Below are positions 10,771-22,674 of a stretch of 64,000 nt of DNA, in pieces. Below the pieces are notes generated by a model that worked only from the letters and a program-made list of their open reading frames with translations, made no database searches and was not told where the DNA came from. The position numbers and the translations under genes were made by a program. The stretch lies in the NCBI RefSeq assembly GCF_030272615.1, contig NC_081412.1, positions 342,731,870 to 342,795,869 of the forward strand, in the 5' to 3' direction. This DNA is from Cryptomeria japonica (lineage: Eukaryota; Streptophyta; Pinopsida; Cupressales; Cupressaceae). Each line of letters opens with the position of its first letter. The first letter of the stretch is position 1.

Positions 10771-10827
10771 CTTCAGATATCTCAGAATCCGCTTGACTGA
10801 TACCAAGTGGGATTCTCTTGGGATTTT

Positions 10828-12390
10828 CTAGAACTGTGTAGTAATGCCCACTGCATGTGCAATGTTTGGTCTTCTATGTACTACATAGTGCAATTTACCA
10901 ATCATTGATCGGTATTGCTTCTCATTTACCAACCTTGAGTCATCCTCTTTTGATAATTTACAACCGATCACCATTAGTGTACCAACCGGTTTGCTGTCTT
11001 CCATGCCAAAAGTCTTCAACACCTCTTTGACATACTTGGACTGAGTGATAAAGATTCCATCTTTCATTTGTTGAATCTGTAGTCCAATGAAGATCTTAAT
11101 CTCCCCTATAAGTGACATCTCAAATTCCTTTTTCATCTTATCTGCAAAATCATGACTCATCTTGTCATCTCCTCCAAAAATTATGTCATCAACAAATACC
11201 TCACAGATTAGAATCTGATCTCCTTCTGACTTCAGGTAGATATTACTATCCTCACTTGTTCTCTCAAATCCAATCTTCACAAGATGGGAGTGCAAGCGTT
11301 CATACCATGCTCTAGGTGCCTGCTTTAGTCCATACAAGGCTTTATGTAGCCTACACACCATGTCACTGTCTTTTGATAGGGCAAACCCATCTGGTTGCTC
11401 TATATACACCTCCTCTTCTAGTATTCCATTAAGGAATGCAGATTTTACATCCATTTGATATACTTTGAATCCCTTGAATGCTGCATATGCCAGAAGCATA
11501 TGAACTCCTTCCAATCTGGCTACAGGAGAAAAGGTTTCTCCATAGTCTTCTCCTTCTTCTTGAACACATCTTTTGCACACCAGTCTGGCTTTGTTTCTTA
11601 CCATAGTGCCATCTTCATTCAACTTATTTCTGAAAACCCATTTGGTGCCTATGAAATTTTTATGTTCAGGTCTGGGTACTAGAGACCATGTACCATTCTT
11701 TTCTACCTGGTCAAGTTCCTCTTCCATTGCCTTGATCCAGTCTTCATCTTTATGTGCCTCTCTGAATGTTTTAGGCTCAAATTCAGAGATCATGCAAGAG
11801 TTTTCTTTGACCTTTCTTGTTGTAAGAATTCCTGCGTCCTTGTCTCCTATGATCTTCTTTGGATCATGATTCAACTTTACATACCTAGGAATGATCTTAG
11901 TGGTTTCCTCTTGCTTTTCTTCTTCATCCTCATCTTCATCAGCATAAGCATCCACCGGTGTAGGAGCACTGTTATTGGTGCTAGGTTGTTTTGCAACTGG
12001 CTCCCATAAGGTTACTACCGGTTCATCTCCTACTTGCTCACTACTGGTTTCCTTAGATTTCTCAGAGGTTTCATCAACTCTAACATTGATGCTTTCAAAA
12101 ATTCTTTGAGTCCCATTGTTGAAACATTTGAGAGCTTTTCTCTTTGTGGAATACCCTAGGAATATTCCCTCATCATAGTTAGCATCAAACTTGCTCTGAT
12201 GTTCACTCTTCTTGATATAACATTTGCTACCAAACACTCTAAAGTAGCTTACCACTAGTGTCTTACCTGTCCAATAATCATAAGGTGTTTTATCCTTACC
12301 CTTTTTGATGAGTACCTGGTTCATTGTGTAGACTTCAGTGCTCACCACTTCTCTCCAAAAAGTGTGAGCGACTTTTCCCTGGATCAACAT
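10828..12390 (-). pseudogene. Copia integrase C-terminus and reverse transcriptase (element 1)
   Basis: A 520-codon open stretch. It starts inside the integrase ([18 protein letters not shown]) and runs through GSKCYIKK and [13 protein letters not shown] (integrase C-terminal part). An acidic linker follows. The RT then shows [21 protein letters not shown] (first catalytic Asp), [15 protein letters not shown] and FVDDIIFGG (catalytic Asp pair; FVDD in place of the commoner YVDD). It ends after the PNIAHAVG block. RT itself is uninterrupted, so this is the best preserved catalytic domain of element 1. Confidence 0.93.
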
Positions 12391-12441
12391 TGTTCTGGCT
12401 ACTTCAACTACAGTTCAGTTGTTTCTCTTTGCTAGGCCATT

Positions 12442-12960
12442 CTACTGTGGAGTTTGAGGGGCAGAAAATTTCCTCTTGATGTCATTCTCTTCACAGTACT
12501 TGTTGAATTTACCAGAAGTGAATTCTCCTCCTTGATCAATTCTTAGGCACTTAATCCTCTTACCACTTTCTTTTTCAACCATTGCTCTAAAGGCTTTGAA
12601 CTTTCCAAAGGCTTCAAACTTGTCCTTCAAGAATGTGACCCACATCATTCTTGAGCAATCATAAGTAAGAATCATAAAATACCTATCTCCCTACACACTC
12701 CTAGTTTTCATAGGACCACATAAATCAGTATGCACAAGATCAAGTAAATTGTCTGCAGTGAAAGATTTACCTTTGAAAGTTGAGGAAGACATTTTCCCCA
12801 GTTGACATTCTCTGCACAAAGGATTTTCTGGTTTGCTTAGCATAGGAAATCCTCTAGCTACCTTCATCTTACTGGCTTTCACAATGTTGTCAAAATTTAC
12901 ATGGTAGAGTCTCCTATGCCATATCCAGCTATCATCAAACTTAGCCATTAGACATGTACT
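12442..12960 (-). pseudogene. Copia integrase zinc-binding and core domain (element 1)
   Basis: The N-terminal part has the HHCC zinc site (WHRRLYH...CRECQLGK) followed by DLVHTDLCGPM (first catalytic Asp). After one stop near 12690 the core continues with YDCSRMMWVTFL and LRIDQGGEF (second Asp; usual families have SDRGGEF). A second stop follows PQTPQ, just before the NG...E motif. Frame is the same as the RT. Confidence 0.9.
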
Positions 12961-12983
12961 GACATTATTAGCATTTAGCTAAA

Positions 12984-13400
12984 TCAGGTTACCTTTGGTC
13001 TGATACCGGTGGCCATCAGTTCACCACTCTTAACTTTTATTTTACACACTCCATCTTTGAATTCCAGAGTGATTCCATTATCATTCAGTTGGGCAACACT
13101 CAAAAGATTGTGTCTGAGACCTTCTACCCAATACACATTGTCAGCACTGCTTCTTCCATTCAGAGAGATGGACCCTCTGCCTTTTACCATACATGGTGCA
13201 TCATTACCAAAATGAACCACACCACCATCATACTCTTCCAGAGATCGAAACTTACTCCGGTCAGTAGTCATATGGTGAGAACAACCACTATCAATAATCC
13301 ACTCATTGGAATTATCAAAGCGAGAGATAAGAGCCCTCTTGTTTGACACATCTTCCTTGACTGCTACAAACACAATATCTTCACTTTCTTCATCTTTTGA
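12984..13400 (-). pseudogene. Copia protease (element 1)
   Basis: WIIDSGCSHHMT carries the aspartic protease D-S-G. It is followed by the usual VHFGND, YWVEGLRHNLLSVAQL and FKDGVCKI blocks that lead into integrase. The frame is shared with the gag C-terminal piece and differs from the integrase frame, so a frameshift lies near 12960. Confidence 0.9.
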
Positions 13401-13491
13401 TTCCTCATCAATGACACCTTCATCAACTGCTACAAAATAGTTTCTCTAGTTTCCTCCTTTGAACTTCTTGAACCTCTCCGGTTTGTCCTTG

Positions 13492-13757
13492 TTATCACCA
13501 TTAGGACAGTTTACAACAATGTGTCCTATCCTATTACAAGAAAATCATTTCAAAGGAAGCTTACCTCTATATTTACCGGTTCCCTTGGGAAGTCTCTTGG
13601 AAAGAAGAGCTTGAAATTCCATCAGGATCTCCTCATCATCCATTTCTCTACTTTGTCTTGGTTCACCACTGGTACTAGCTTCTTTGCCTTTTCTAGATGG
13701 TGCAGCAGATACTCTGAAGGCTGATTCAGTCTTCTGAATACTACCACCATAGCTCAT
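13492..13757 (-). pseudogene. Copia gag C-terminal part with damaged zinc knuckle (element 1)
   Basis: The frame overlaps the end of the N-terminal gag piece by a few codons, which marks one frameshift near 13745. It ends KYRGKLPLK, then TGA, then FSCNRIGHIVVNC. The TGA sits where the first Cys of the C-x2-C-x4-H-x4-C nucleic-acid-binding knuckle is expected; TGT to TGA is one substitution. Confidence 0.85.
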
Positions 13758-14328
13758 AAGCTATTAACTTTGCAATGATGGAATCCAGGGATACCTTTGT
13801 CTTGTCTACAGACCTGAACTCCTGAATAGCAACAACCCTTATTGCATAGACTGGTAATAAGGATCTCAAAACTTTGCTAACAACAGTGGAATCTTCCATT
13901 TTACTGCCTGCACTCTTGATATATCCAACAATAGTTTTGATTCTTATTCCATATTGTTGAATGGTCTCTACTTCAACCATCCGCATGTCTTCAAAATTTC
14001 CCCTAAGGCTTTCTTCCTTGGCTTGTTTCACATGCTCATCACCACCATAGATATTCTCAAGAGCAACCCATACTTCTTTGGGATTCTCTTTATCCTGAAC
14101 ATCAATAAACTCAATGTCAGATAAACTGCTGATTAGGGCTTCCATGACTTGCCCATTCTCCTGAATCTCTCTCTTTTGATCATTGGTGAGAGCACCAGTA
14201 GGGATAACATAAGCATTCTCAACATAGTTGCAGTGTTGAGCACCCATGCTTCTGATGTATATCTTCATTCTGTCCTTCCATATTTTAAAGTTGTCTTTGT
14301 TGAACTTTGGACCTTCCGTCTTCATCAT
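13741..14328 (-). pseudogene. Copia gag N-terminal/capsid part (element 1)
   Basis: 195 codons of the UBN2/retrotran_gag-like capsid region: FNKDNFKIWKDRMKIYI, PKEVWVALENIYGGDEH, SLRGNFEDMRM and VSKVLRSLLPVYAIRV. Element 2 gag (47559-48497) shares these blocks. The first Met codons lie 57 bp inside the PBS, as usual for Copia. Gag assembles the virus-like particle that packages element RNA. Confidence 0.9.
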
Positions 14329-14385
14329 TAGAGTAGGATCTTTACCTCAAGCGGTTAAGCTTACAACACAGAGGACCTTGAAGAT

Positions 14386-14397
14386 GCTCTAATACCA
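14386..14397 (-). promoter_or_regulatory. Primer binding site of element 1
   Basis: TGGTATTAGAGC on the minus strand, two bases inside the LTR. It differs by one base from the initiator-Met tRNA type TGGTATCAGAGC common in plant Copia elements. Confidence 0.88.
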
Positions 14398-14399
14398 AT

Positions 14400-17300
14400 T
14401 GATGAATCAATGATGAATAGTTAGTACCAAACTGGTACTGAGAGGGGGGGTGAATCAGTATAGACAAAAACACTTTTCCTTGAACCGGTTTGACTAAAAA
14501 CACTGCACTTGACTGGCAAGCAATAACACCAGTCTAAAATAGATTACTGCTAGTTAAACATAGTAAGAATGTGAAATACATAAACTGGTAACTCTTAGCT
14601 TTCCACACAATATAACATCTTATTTCCACTTCACCCATATGCATACTCTAGTAATACATCAACAGAAATGTAAAGACTTACTGGTTCAATTTGCTTTACC
14701 ACTTGACAAAAAATAACAAAGAATCACATGAAAAGCATCACACATAACACACATATTTTTTCACGTGGAAACCCAACCGGGAAAAACCACGGTGGGGATG
14801 AATACCCACAAGCTGTTCCTTGAACCCTTTTGAAGTTTGCTCTGTTAGGAGCCTAGTTTGGTTAAATACTTTACAATAGGTTATGTTAGGAATCGATCCT
14901 TCTAGGGATCACCCAGTTAAGGGATGGCTAAAATACCCAGTTAAGGGTTAAACCTTGTTAAAGGTTACCTTGTTAGAGGATTTTAAGAACTCAATGATTT
15001 TGAGTCACCCTGTTAAAGGATTTATAGCAAGCTGATTAAAGCTACCCTGTTAAGGGATTTTCCAACTGTTGAAGTGGTTAGAGGTCAACAGGTATTACAA
15101 TGATCTGGTAATAGCACTTCAATGCCAATACAGATCCACTTTAGTTCCTTCCTTCTACAATCACACTCTGTAGGTATCTATTCTCTTATCTGGTCTAGCA
15201 AGAATCATGTATCTCTGCACTTAAACACACACACACACACACACCATTTTCCAACAATCTCAACATGAAAAACAACATCGACCTTATAGGAAAGATAGGT
15301 CGGTAGAAAAAACCCTAAACCCTAAACATTTAGGTTAAGCAATTCAGTCAGTTCAATCCTAACCATTGAACATATTCCATTGATTACAATAGTCTTGAAC
15401 AGATCTCAAGACGTTCTCCAACGTTCATTCTTCACCGCTTCTTAGAGGCTGATAACCCATCACGTGTTCTCCACCATTTATAGAGACTTCACACATTCCC
15501 AAGGTAGATAGGATCAATCTCCTTCATGCAAGATCCTTCACACACACAAGGCTGATGCGGCAACACAATCTATTCTTCATTACAATGCTAACTCATCCCA
15601 TGATGTCATTGGTTGAATCACATAGGCTTGGAACACTTCAATCGGAAACCCTGAAGCTAAGAATACGAACCGGTAGTCATACCATATGAAACCTTGATAC
15701 AAAACATTCCATATACTGGTTCACATTCCAACATATTGGTTCACTTGGACAGAGACATACCGCTTCACTTTTTCACATATACTGGTTCACAATATCATAC
15801 TATTTCTCTTGCAAGTTGCTTACTTCAATATACTGGTTCACTCTTCAACATATTGACATCAATGACAACATACAATATCATCATGTCATCATACTCTGCA
15901 CATATGCCAACAAATTTCACTCTTCAGCATATTGACATCAATGACAACATACAATATCATCATGTCATCATAGTCTACACATATGCCAACAAACTTCACT
16001 AGCCATTTGTTTTTCACATATACTGATTCACAATATCATACTGGTTCACTCTTCAACATGAAAAACAACATCAACCTTATAGGAAATATAGGTCGGTAGC
16101 AAAAACCCTAAACCCTAAACATTTAGGTTAAGCAATTCAGTCCATTCAATCCTAACCGTTGAACATATTGCATTGATTACAATAGTCTTGAATAGATCTC
16201 AAGACGTTCTCCAACATTCATTCTTCACCACTTCTTGGAGGTTGATAACCCATCACGTGTTCTCCACCATTTACAGAGACTTCACACATTCCTGAGGTAG
16301 ATAGGATCAATTTCCTTCATGCAAGATCCTTCACGCGCACAAGGCTGACATGGCAACACAATCTGTTCTTCATTACAATGCTAACTCATCCCATGATGTC
16401 ATCGGTTGAATCACACAGGCTTGGAACACTTCAATTGGAAACCCTGAAGCTAAGAATACGAACCGGTAGTCATACCATATGAAACCTTGATACAAAACAT
16501 TCCATATACCGGTTCACATTCCAACATACTGGTTCACTTGGACAAACATACCGCTTCACTTTTTCACATATACCGGTTCACAATATCATACTGGTTCTCT
16601 TGCAAGTTGCTTACTTCAATATACTAGTTCACTCTTCAGCATATTGACATCAATGACAACATACAATATCATCATGTCATCATACTCTGCACATATACCA
16701 ACAAACTTCACTCTTTAGCATATTGACATCAATGACAACATACAATATCATCATGTCATCATACTCTACACATATGCCAACAAACTTCACTAGCCATTTG
16801 TTTTTCACATATACCAGTTCACAATATCATACTGGTTCTCTTGCAAGTTGCTTACTTCAATATACTGGTTCACTCTTCAACATGAAAAACAATATCGACC
16901 TTATAGGAAAGATAGGTCGGTAGCAGAAACCCTAAACATTTAGGTTAAGTAATTCAGTTTGTTCAATCCTAACCGTTGAACATATTGCATTAATTACAAT
17001 AGTCTTGAATAGATCTCAAGACGTTATCCAACATTCATTCTTCACCACTTCTTGGAGGCTGATAACCCATCACGTGTTCTCCACCATTTATAGAGACTTC
17101 ACACATTCCCGAGGTAGATAGGATCAATCTCCTTCATGCAAGATCCTTCACGCGCACAAGGCTGATGTGGCAACACAATCTGTTCTTCATTACAATGCTA
17201 AACTCATCCCATGATGTCATCAGTTGAATCACATAGGCTTGGAACACTTCAATCGGAAACCCTGAAGCTAAGAATACCAACCGGTAGTCATACCCTATGA

Positions 17301-17521
17301 AACCTTGATACAAAACATTCCATATACCGGTTCACATTCCAACATACTAGTTCACTTGGACAGACATACCACTTCACTTTTTCACATATACCGGTTCACA
17401 ATATCATACTGGTTCTCTTGCAAGTTGCTTACTTCAATATACTGGTTCACTCTTCAGCATATAGACATCAATGACAACATACAATATCATCATGTCATCA
17501 TACTCTGCACATATGCCAACA
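14400..17521 (-). repeat. Right (5') LTR of element 1, enlarged to 3.1 kb
   Basis: The first 1,513 bp (14400-15912) match the left LTR over its whole length. The rest is two further partial copies of its outer part. It has TG..CA ends and is directly followed by the TSD AACTT. TATA boxes lie at 15477-15483 and 17087-17093, with a mutated copy near 16270. A CACGTG G-box core accompanies each (15461, 16254, 17071); the left LTR has lost that G-box. A CA microsatellite lies at about 15225-15243. Confidence 0.85.
15263..17521. repeat. Tandem triplication of LTR promoter region with trapped flank
   Basis: The word ACATGAAAAACAA recurs at 15263, 16056 and 16880 (periods 793 and 824). Units 1 and 2 end with the LTR terminus plus AACTTCACTAGCCATTTGTTT. 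That is exactly the host sequence beyond the outermost LTR end (17522-17542), so target flank was copied along with LTR. A roughly 75-bp piece ending in GCACATATGCCAACA is doubled in units 1 and 2 and single in unit 3. Confidence 0.85.
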
Positions 17522-17526
17522 AACTT

Positions 17527-18140
17527 CACTAGCCATTTGTTTGATGATATATTGCCATGATTGACTCACCTTTGGTCATCGCATCTAGCTTGCTGGTCAC
17601 TGCTCTGAGATTCTCAGTGGATAGAATTCTTCAACCTGTATCACCGATGTAACTTCATCTTTTTCCACCGGTCATTGATCATGAATCAGACTGATCACCT
17701 ATCTATCCAGAGTGTTCTGGTTGTGCATAAGACTACTAAACTGAAATCCAAGTCGCCTCTTGTGACCACATCTTCATTTCATATGCCAATTTTAAGAAAT
17801 TTATCTCAACACCTATCCAGTGCTTGATTGATCATTCTGCTACTCTGTTTATCCTTCAACCAATTAGTCTTCTACCAACATATTGCTTAAGTGTGTCAAT
17901 AATGCATATTTGGGAAGCACTGAATCCTCCATACTGTGTGCAACCATGAGTAAAACATTGGGGTTTACCACATCTCCTTGCCTATGAGCTTGGCCTTATT
18001 CACCGATAAGTGTTAGTCATCAGTGACAATACTAACTAATGAACCGATTGTGCCAACACCATTAGTTATGCCAACAATCTCATCCTATAAGCTTGATTCT
18101 CAAGCTCTCTTAGTATCCTTGTCCACTACCATCTAGTCCA
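17527..18140 (-). other. Decayed minus-strand coding-like DNA
   Basis: No open gene remains. Short minus-strand runs look coding (DEIVGITNGVGTIGSLVSIV; LRAVTSKLDAMTKGESIMAI before a stop). This might be the tail of an ORF2 like those of elements 3-5, in which element 1 inserted, but similarity is too weak to claim. Confidence 0.25.
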
Positions 18141-18599
18141 ACATATCTTGTGTAATAATTGGTTGTGGTTGTGGCTATGGAGGTGGTAATTCTACTCCCT
18201 ATCCTTGTGGTACCTACACCTGTATTCATGGGGGAGCTTCCCCCTCTTCACCTATCTTTATGCTCGTGGTGATAACCTCAATACTTGAGCCTCTACCTCT
18301 ACCATAGGGACATCCCTATCTCCTCCCTATTCTCCCTCTCCCCCCATTGCCTGCACAACTGGTGGTGTAGCCTCATCCACCTCTAGGACCCCTGGTATGG
18401 TATGCACCTCTCATCGTTGCATCTATGACATTTTCCTGAGGATCCCAATCAATCCATGTCATGTAGATGAAATTGCCACATGCATGCTTTGGCTCCACAA
18501 AGTCCCCCAAGTGTTGATCTCTCAAGTGATTCATGGATGCATCCTCTCCTCACCCACTATGTCCTATTGTATCCCAAACTAGTGCATAACCTTTTGTGA

Positions 18600-19440
18600 A
18601 AGATCCTAATTAATTACATGCACTATGCTCCCCATGAGCCAACACTATGTCTAGACATATGCAAGATAATAATAGTCATCATCCTAGACCTCACATGTCT
18701 TGTAAGGCCTTCAAGTGATGTCCATCATCTCATCTATACACCAATGCCAAAATCCCATAAATTCCACCTATGTATAGTGAAGCCAAGTCATCATATCTAT
18801 CAATGTAGGGGTGGTCTGGCCATCGGTATCATACTCCTAGGGGTTGGTAGACGACTATGTTCTCGAATGCCCAAATGTGCAGAAGAGTGACTGTTGTTCC
18901 CAGATTCTTGTACCCTCGATACACACACATATGGATTGTGGAAAAACTGAACTAGCATCACATATTCCCAAGCATACTACGTCCCCATGTGCATCATCCT
19001 ATAGAGAATTTGTGGCCATTGAGCCTTCCGCTGATCAATCCTGCTAGATATTAAAAAAACCAAGAAATTTGTCGATGTATCTCCATTGTCAGATCTAGAT
19101 GCATCCTCATGCATTCCATGGGGAGATAATTTTTCCAGCATAATAACCTCAAGTAGTGATCTCCATCCTCAAGCCTATACTATGGAAGAATGCCCTTGAT
19201 GGGAACTTGCAAAATCCTCTAAATATTTAGCTATTTCATCAACGCCTTGTTAGTAGGAAGGTGGAAGGTGCACATGTTGCTATGCCACCTCTCGATCATT
19301 GTTGTAATCATCACATTGTGCCCACGGACACGTGACCACTCATATACATGGTCTATCCCTAGAACCATTAGTGCTACCCACTCTAGTATCTGAAGTCTTT
19401 GTTGTAGACCCAAAGTGGGGGCCAGATTTACCTAGACTCC
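18600..19440 (-). pseudogene. Remnant of a plant mobile domain (PMD, aminotransferase-like) gene
   Basis: The minus strand reads MITTMIERWHSNMCTFHLP, close to the hallmark of the plant mobile domain (L-x-ALVERWRPETHTFHLP in family members). It is followed after a stop by RILQVPIKG (family: LGLP-[IV]-x-G). Further leftward, YAWEYVMLVQFF and similar words fit the later part of the domain. Frameshifts and stops are many. PMD proteins occur as host proteins (MAIN/MAIL) and as passengers of Gypsy and Mutator-like transposons; no transposase is visible here. Proline-rich low-complexity sequence lies beyond, towards 18140, and a decayed N-terminal part lies at 19441-19860. Confidence 0.5.
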
Positions 19441-19860
19441 ATTGGTCCTAATACCTCCTACATCTAGAACATGCACCCCATTAGATCCTCTTCTAGCCCT
19501 CCCATGCCCACTAGGGTACCCCCTTTCTTGTCATTTTCCCTCTCCATTCTTTTCATTTCCTTGGTCAACATTCCCAGGTGGAGACGTCGATTGACTCAAC
19601 ATAGATGCCAAAACCGTAGTAGAGACATTGTGGCATAGGTGTAGATGCCAATTTGTAGTCTGGCCTCCCTTTCTCCCTTTGCGTAGACAATGTTCACCCA
19701 AATATTGTCTGCATGGACATTAGCCATCTTCATAGACATGGTTCTACTTGTGGAGACACTGTTGGAGGGATGCAGATGTTGAACTAGCCATTGGTGTTTG
19801 CACCCCACTAAATTCCTAGCCCCAAACCTAATATTAATTACACCTAACTACCAAAATGAC

Positions 19861-20307
19861 TGAGGAGGGATAAGTTATTTATCACCTCCCCATGCTCAAT
19901 GGACCATTGGAAGCATTAGACATGCTCTCCCCTCTACATCTGGTGTGGCACAGTCAACATCTTTCTCTAGTCTCCTTCTTCACTCTATAACTGGGTGTGT
20001 GAGAATGACCCTTCTATAGGCCCCATGTTGCTTATAAGTGCCCTTCCGTCACCCATTCTCTACTTATTTTCCCTCCCTTTCTCTGTCCCCTTCTTCCATT
20101 CTTCTTTCACTCTCCTCTTTTTCCTTATTTTTCCACTGTTTTCTTCTTTTTCAAGAATTTTATCATAAAAATTAATTTTTGATTAAATTCTTAAGGGGGC
20201 ATCCCTTACCCATGTCCCACCTATGATGCTCCATTTTCTACGATGGGGCATGTTTTTCTTCTTTTACCCATCGCCAATCCTTGTCGCCGCATAAAAGATT
20301 GGCAAAA
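19861..20307. other. No feature recognised
   Basis: Pyrimidine-rich on the plus strand between about 20040 and 20160, with no coding frame or repeat I can support. Confidence 0.3.
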
Positions 20308-21458
20308 TGTAGATGTCTAAAATTAATTGAATCAATATTTAATTAATTTATCCTTTCTCACATAATTAATCATATTAATTATGTTAGTCCCCATTCTTCT
20401 CAAAATTAATTAAATTATATTTTAATTAATTTTGTCACTTTAGCCATATAATTAATTTATTAAATTAATTATATATAATTCTTCTAAAATTAATTCAATT
20501 CCCAACCTTCACCAATTTCTTTAACATTCTCTCATAATCTTGGCTAGTTAATTAATCTCAATTGATTAACTAATACCCTGATTCCTACAAATCATCTTCC
20601 TAATCCCTCTCATTTAGTCTGATTCCTAGCCTAATCATGATTATCATTTTCCTCAATTTTAAATTCCTCCACTCATCCTCTCTCCTCATGTCCCATCCTC
20701 CTAACCCACCTACCTTCTCTCTTAATCCTCCATTACCCCACCTAATCCTTCCACTAATCATTTGCACATTCCTAATCACCTTGATTAGGAGATGCTCAAC
20801 TTCTTTCCATAAATGCTTTCCCATCTCACCTCCCAAATTTAACTTCCACCCACTTTTTTTCTATCCAAGGAATTTTGAATTCCTTGAGTCTCTCCATGCC
20901 TTCTCTTCCCTAGGAATTTATAATTGCTTTTATTGTTTATTCTTCCAATGCCCCCTCTTTTCTAGGAATTTTTAAATCCCTTTTTCCTCTCCCAAGGAAT
21001 TTTTAATTCATTTGTCCTCTTCCCAATGTACTTGGGATCTCTTCCCCATGTACTGGAGAAGTGTGGAGACAAGAAATATCTTTATGATAAAGATCTCTTG
21101 GATCTCCCACTTGTCCTCTCCCATCCACCTCACCTTCCTTCAGACCCTCCATCCCCTTTCAATATTGACCATCCATTTTGGGCCCCTAGAATCTATAAAT
21201 TGGAGTCTCCTCCCTTCACAATATAATCCATTTTATGCACATTGTTATGCTGTCAAGTTGAGCCTAAAATTCCTCCATCACACCTATATTACACCAAAAT
21301 TTAGCCAATCCACATCAAATCAACATCAAGGAGAAAATCAAAACACTTCAAGCTCAATTGGAGGGGGTGAGAAGAAGGAAAGGTTGCTTGTTTAGATGTT
21401 TTATTGTGTTTTATGTTTTAATATATGCAATTAACCTTCCACCATTTTTCTCTCTTCA
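20308..21458 (+). repeat. LTR-like promoter region of a Gypsy-type element
   Basis: It begins TGTAGATGTCTAAAATTAATT, has a long TTAATTAATT-rich first part as in 7134-8082, and has a plus-strand TATA box (TATAAAT, 21194-21200) 30-60 bp before a pyrimidine-rich start. It ends at a CA just before homology to RT begins. No TSD is found, so it may be truncated on the right by, or inserted in, the RT pseudogene. Confidence 0.4.
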
Positions 21459-22033
21459 CATAGCTTCCATGTTAGGGAGTGGATAATTGTCTTTTAGAGA
21501 AGATACATTTAAATTCCTAAAATTGACACAAAGCCTGATATCTCCATTTTTATTTCTAACTGGAACCAAGTTAGATACCAAGTAGAATGTTTGATAGGTT
21601 TAATAATACCTCCATCCCTTATTTTTTCTAATCCTTCTTGTATTTTAGGGGCTAAGGTAGATTTTATTGGTCACTGTTTTTGCCTAAAGGGTCTTGCATT
21701 AGGATTTAGGGGAATCTCATGCTGAAATAGGTCTTCTTTATAGGCCTTTAGGTCATCATATGACCAAAACAAAACATGTTTATATTTTCTAAGAAAAACA
21801 ACTAGTTTAGATCTAAGTTCTGAGCTTAGTTTTCTCCTAATAAAAATTTTCAGTGGGGAAGTATCAGTTCCTAAATTTAATTCCTCCAAATTATCATCCC
21901 TAGTATGGACATCATTCATCAGACTTCTATAATGTCCATAAAAGACCCTTTCCAGAGCAACCAAACCCATAGGGATCTTGTTTATTTTCAATTGAATAAT
22001 ATCTTTCCCAAATATTATTTCTTTATCATTCAC
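21459..22033 (-). pseudogene. Gypsy reverse transcriptase, N-terminal part only (element 6)
   Basis: The minus strand reads VLFWSYDDLKAYKEDLFQHE and ARPFRQKQ (usual pre-RT block). After a stop come LAPKIQEGLEKIRDGGIIKP and, in a shifted frame, CVNFRNLNVSSLKDNYPLPN (RT domain 1; family has VDFRNLN). The homology stops at 21460, before the catalytic Asp residues, so fingers are present and the palm is missing. Confidence 0.85.
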
Positions 22034-22169
22034 AACTTGAACTAGTGCATTATAATCAATATGTTATGACTCATAACCATCTATAAATTGCAAAAAGTTT
22101 AGTAAATCTCTTTCATCTTTAAATATTTTCTAATTATATATATTTTTAGGCACTGATGGTCTTGTCTTA

Positions 22170-22620
22170 ATTTTAATATTTAAAAATCCATACAAGTGTC
22201 ACATCAGTTTCTTTTAAAGCAACATTTGTCGAGAAATTGGCCATCACATTTTTACTCCTCTCAATCCAGTCAATTGACAATGCATCAAAACATTTAATTG
22301 AGTCCCAAATAGCATATCTATATTGTCTTAACCTTTAATTATTTGAGGAGTACTTAGATCTTACTTGTGATACTATGAGCTTCTAATCTCCAAAGGTCCT
22401 TCACATCTTGATTCCATGTTTTTTCAGTAATATTAAGCCCTAAAAGAAAGACTTCATATTCTGCAATGTTATTAGTGCATTAAAAATTCAATAAAAAAGA
22501 GTATTTGAATATTTTCCCACTAGGGGAAATAAATAGGATCCTTGCACTAGACCCCTCCTTGGAACAAGCCCCATCAAAATACATACTCCAAAGACCATGT
22601 TGATCTTGTTGTAATTCAAG
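22170..22620 (-). pseudogene. RNase H-like domain between protease and RT (element 6)
   Basis: The minus strand gives LWSMYFDGACSKEGSSARIL (first Asp of the RNase H fold in YFDGA), YSFLLNF, then NNIAEYEVFLLGL (second acidic residue, AEYE), and after decayed sequence AIWDSIKCFDALSIDWIERS and MANFSTNVAL. This is the plant RVT_3/archaeal-type RNase H signature rather than the Ty3-type RNase H. Stops and a frameshift are present. Its place before RT differs from the PR-RT-RH-aRH-INT order known for Tat/Ogre elements. Confidence 0.7.
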
Positions 22621-22674
22621 GCTAATTGCATCAATATTTCCTAGGTTAGTTGTGGTTGTTCCACTTTAAAGTTG

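Larger units (their letters stand above)
8532..17521 (-). mobile_element. Element 1: full-length Ty1/Copia retrotransposon, TSD AACTT
   Basis: LTR 8532-9998, internal region 9999-14399 and LTR 14400-17521 are flanked by AACTT at 8527-8531 and 17522-17526. PBS, paired polypurine tracts, and gag, protease, integrase, RT and RNase H motifs occur in Copia order on the minus strand. The coding region lies in three frames with several stops, so it is not autonomous now. The right LTR is twice the length of the left because of tandem duplications. Confidence 0.93.

Noticed and set aside
15225-15243. CA microsatellite as a functional site
   Set aside because: Short simple repeat within an LTR; no further support.
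20600-21395. Overlapping plus- and minus-strand frames of 66-127 codons
   Set aside because: They lie in pyrimidine-rich LTR-like promoter DNA and show no recognisable domain.
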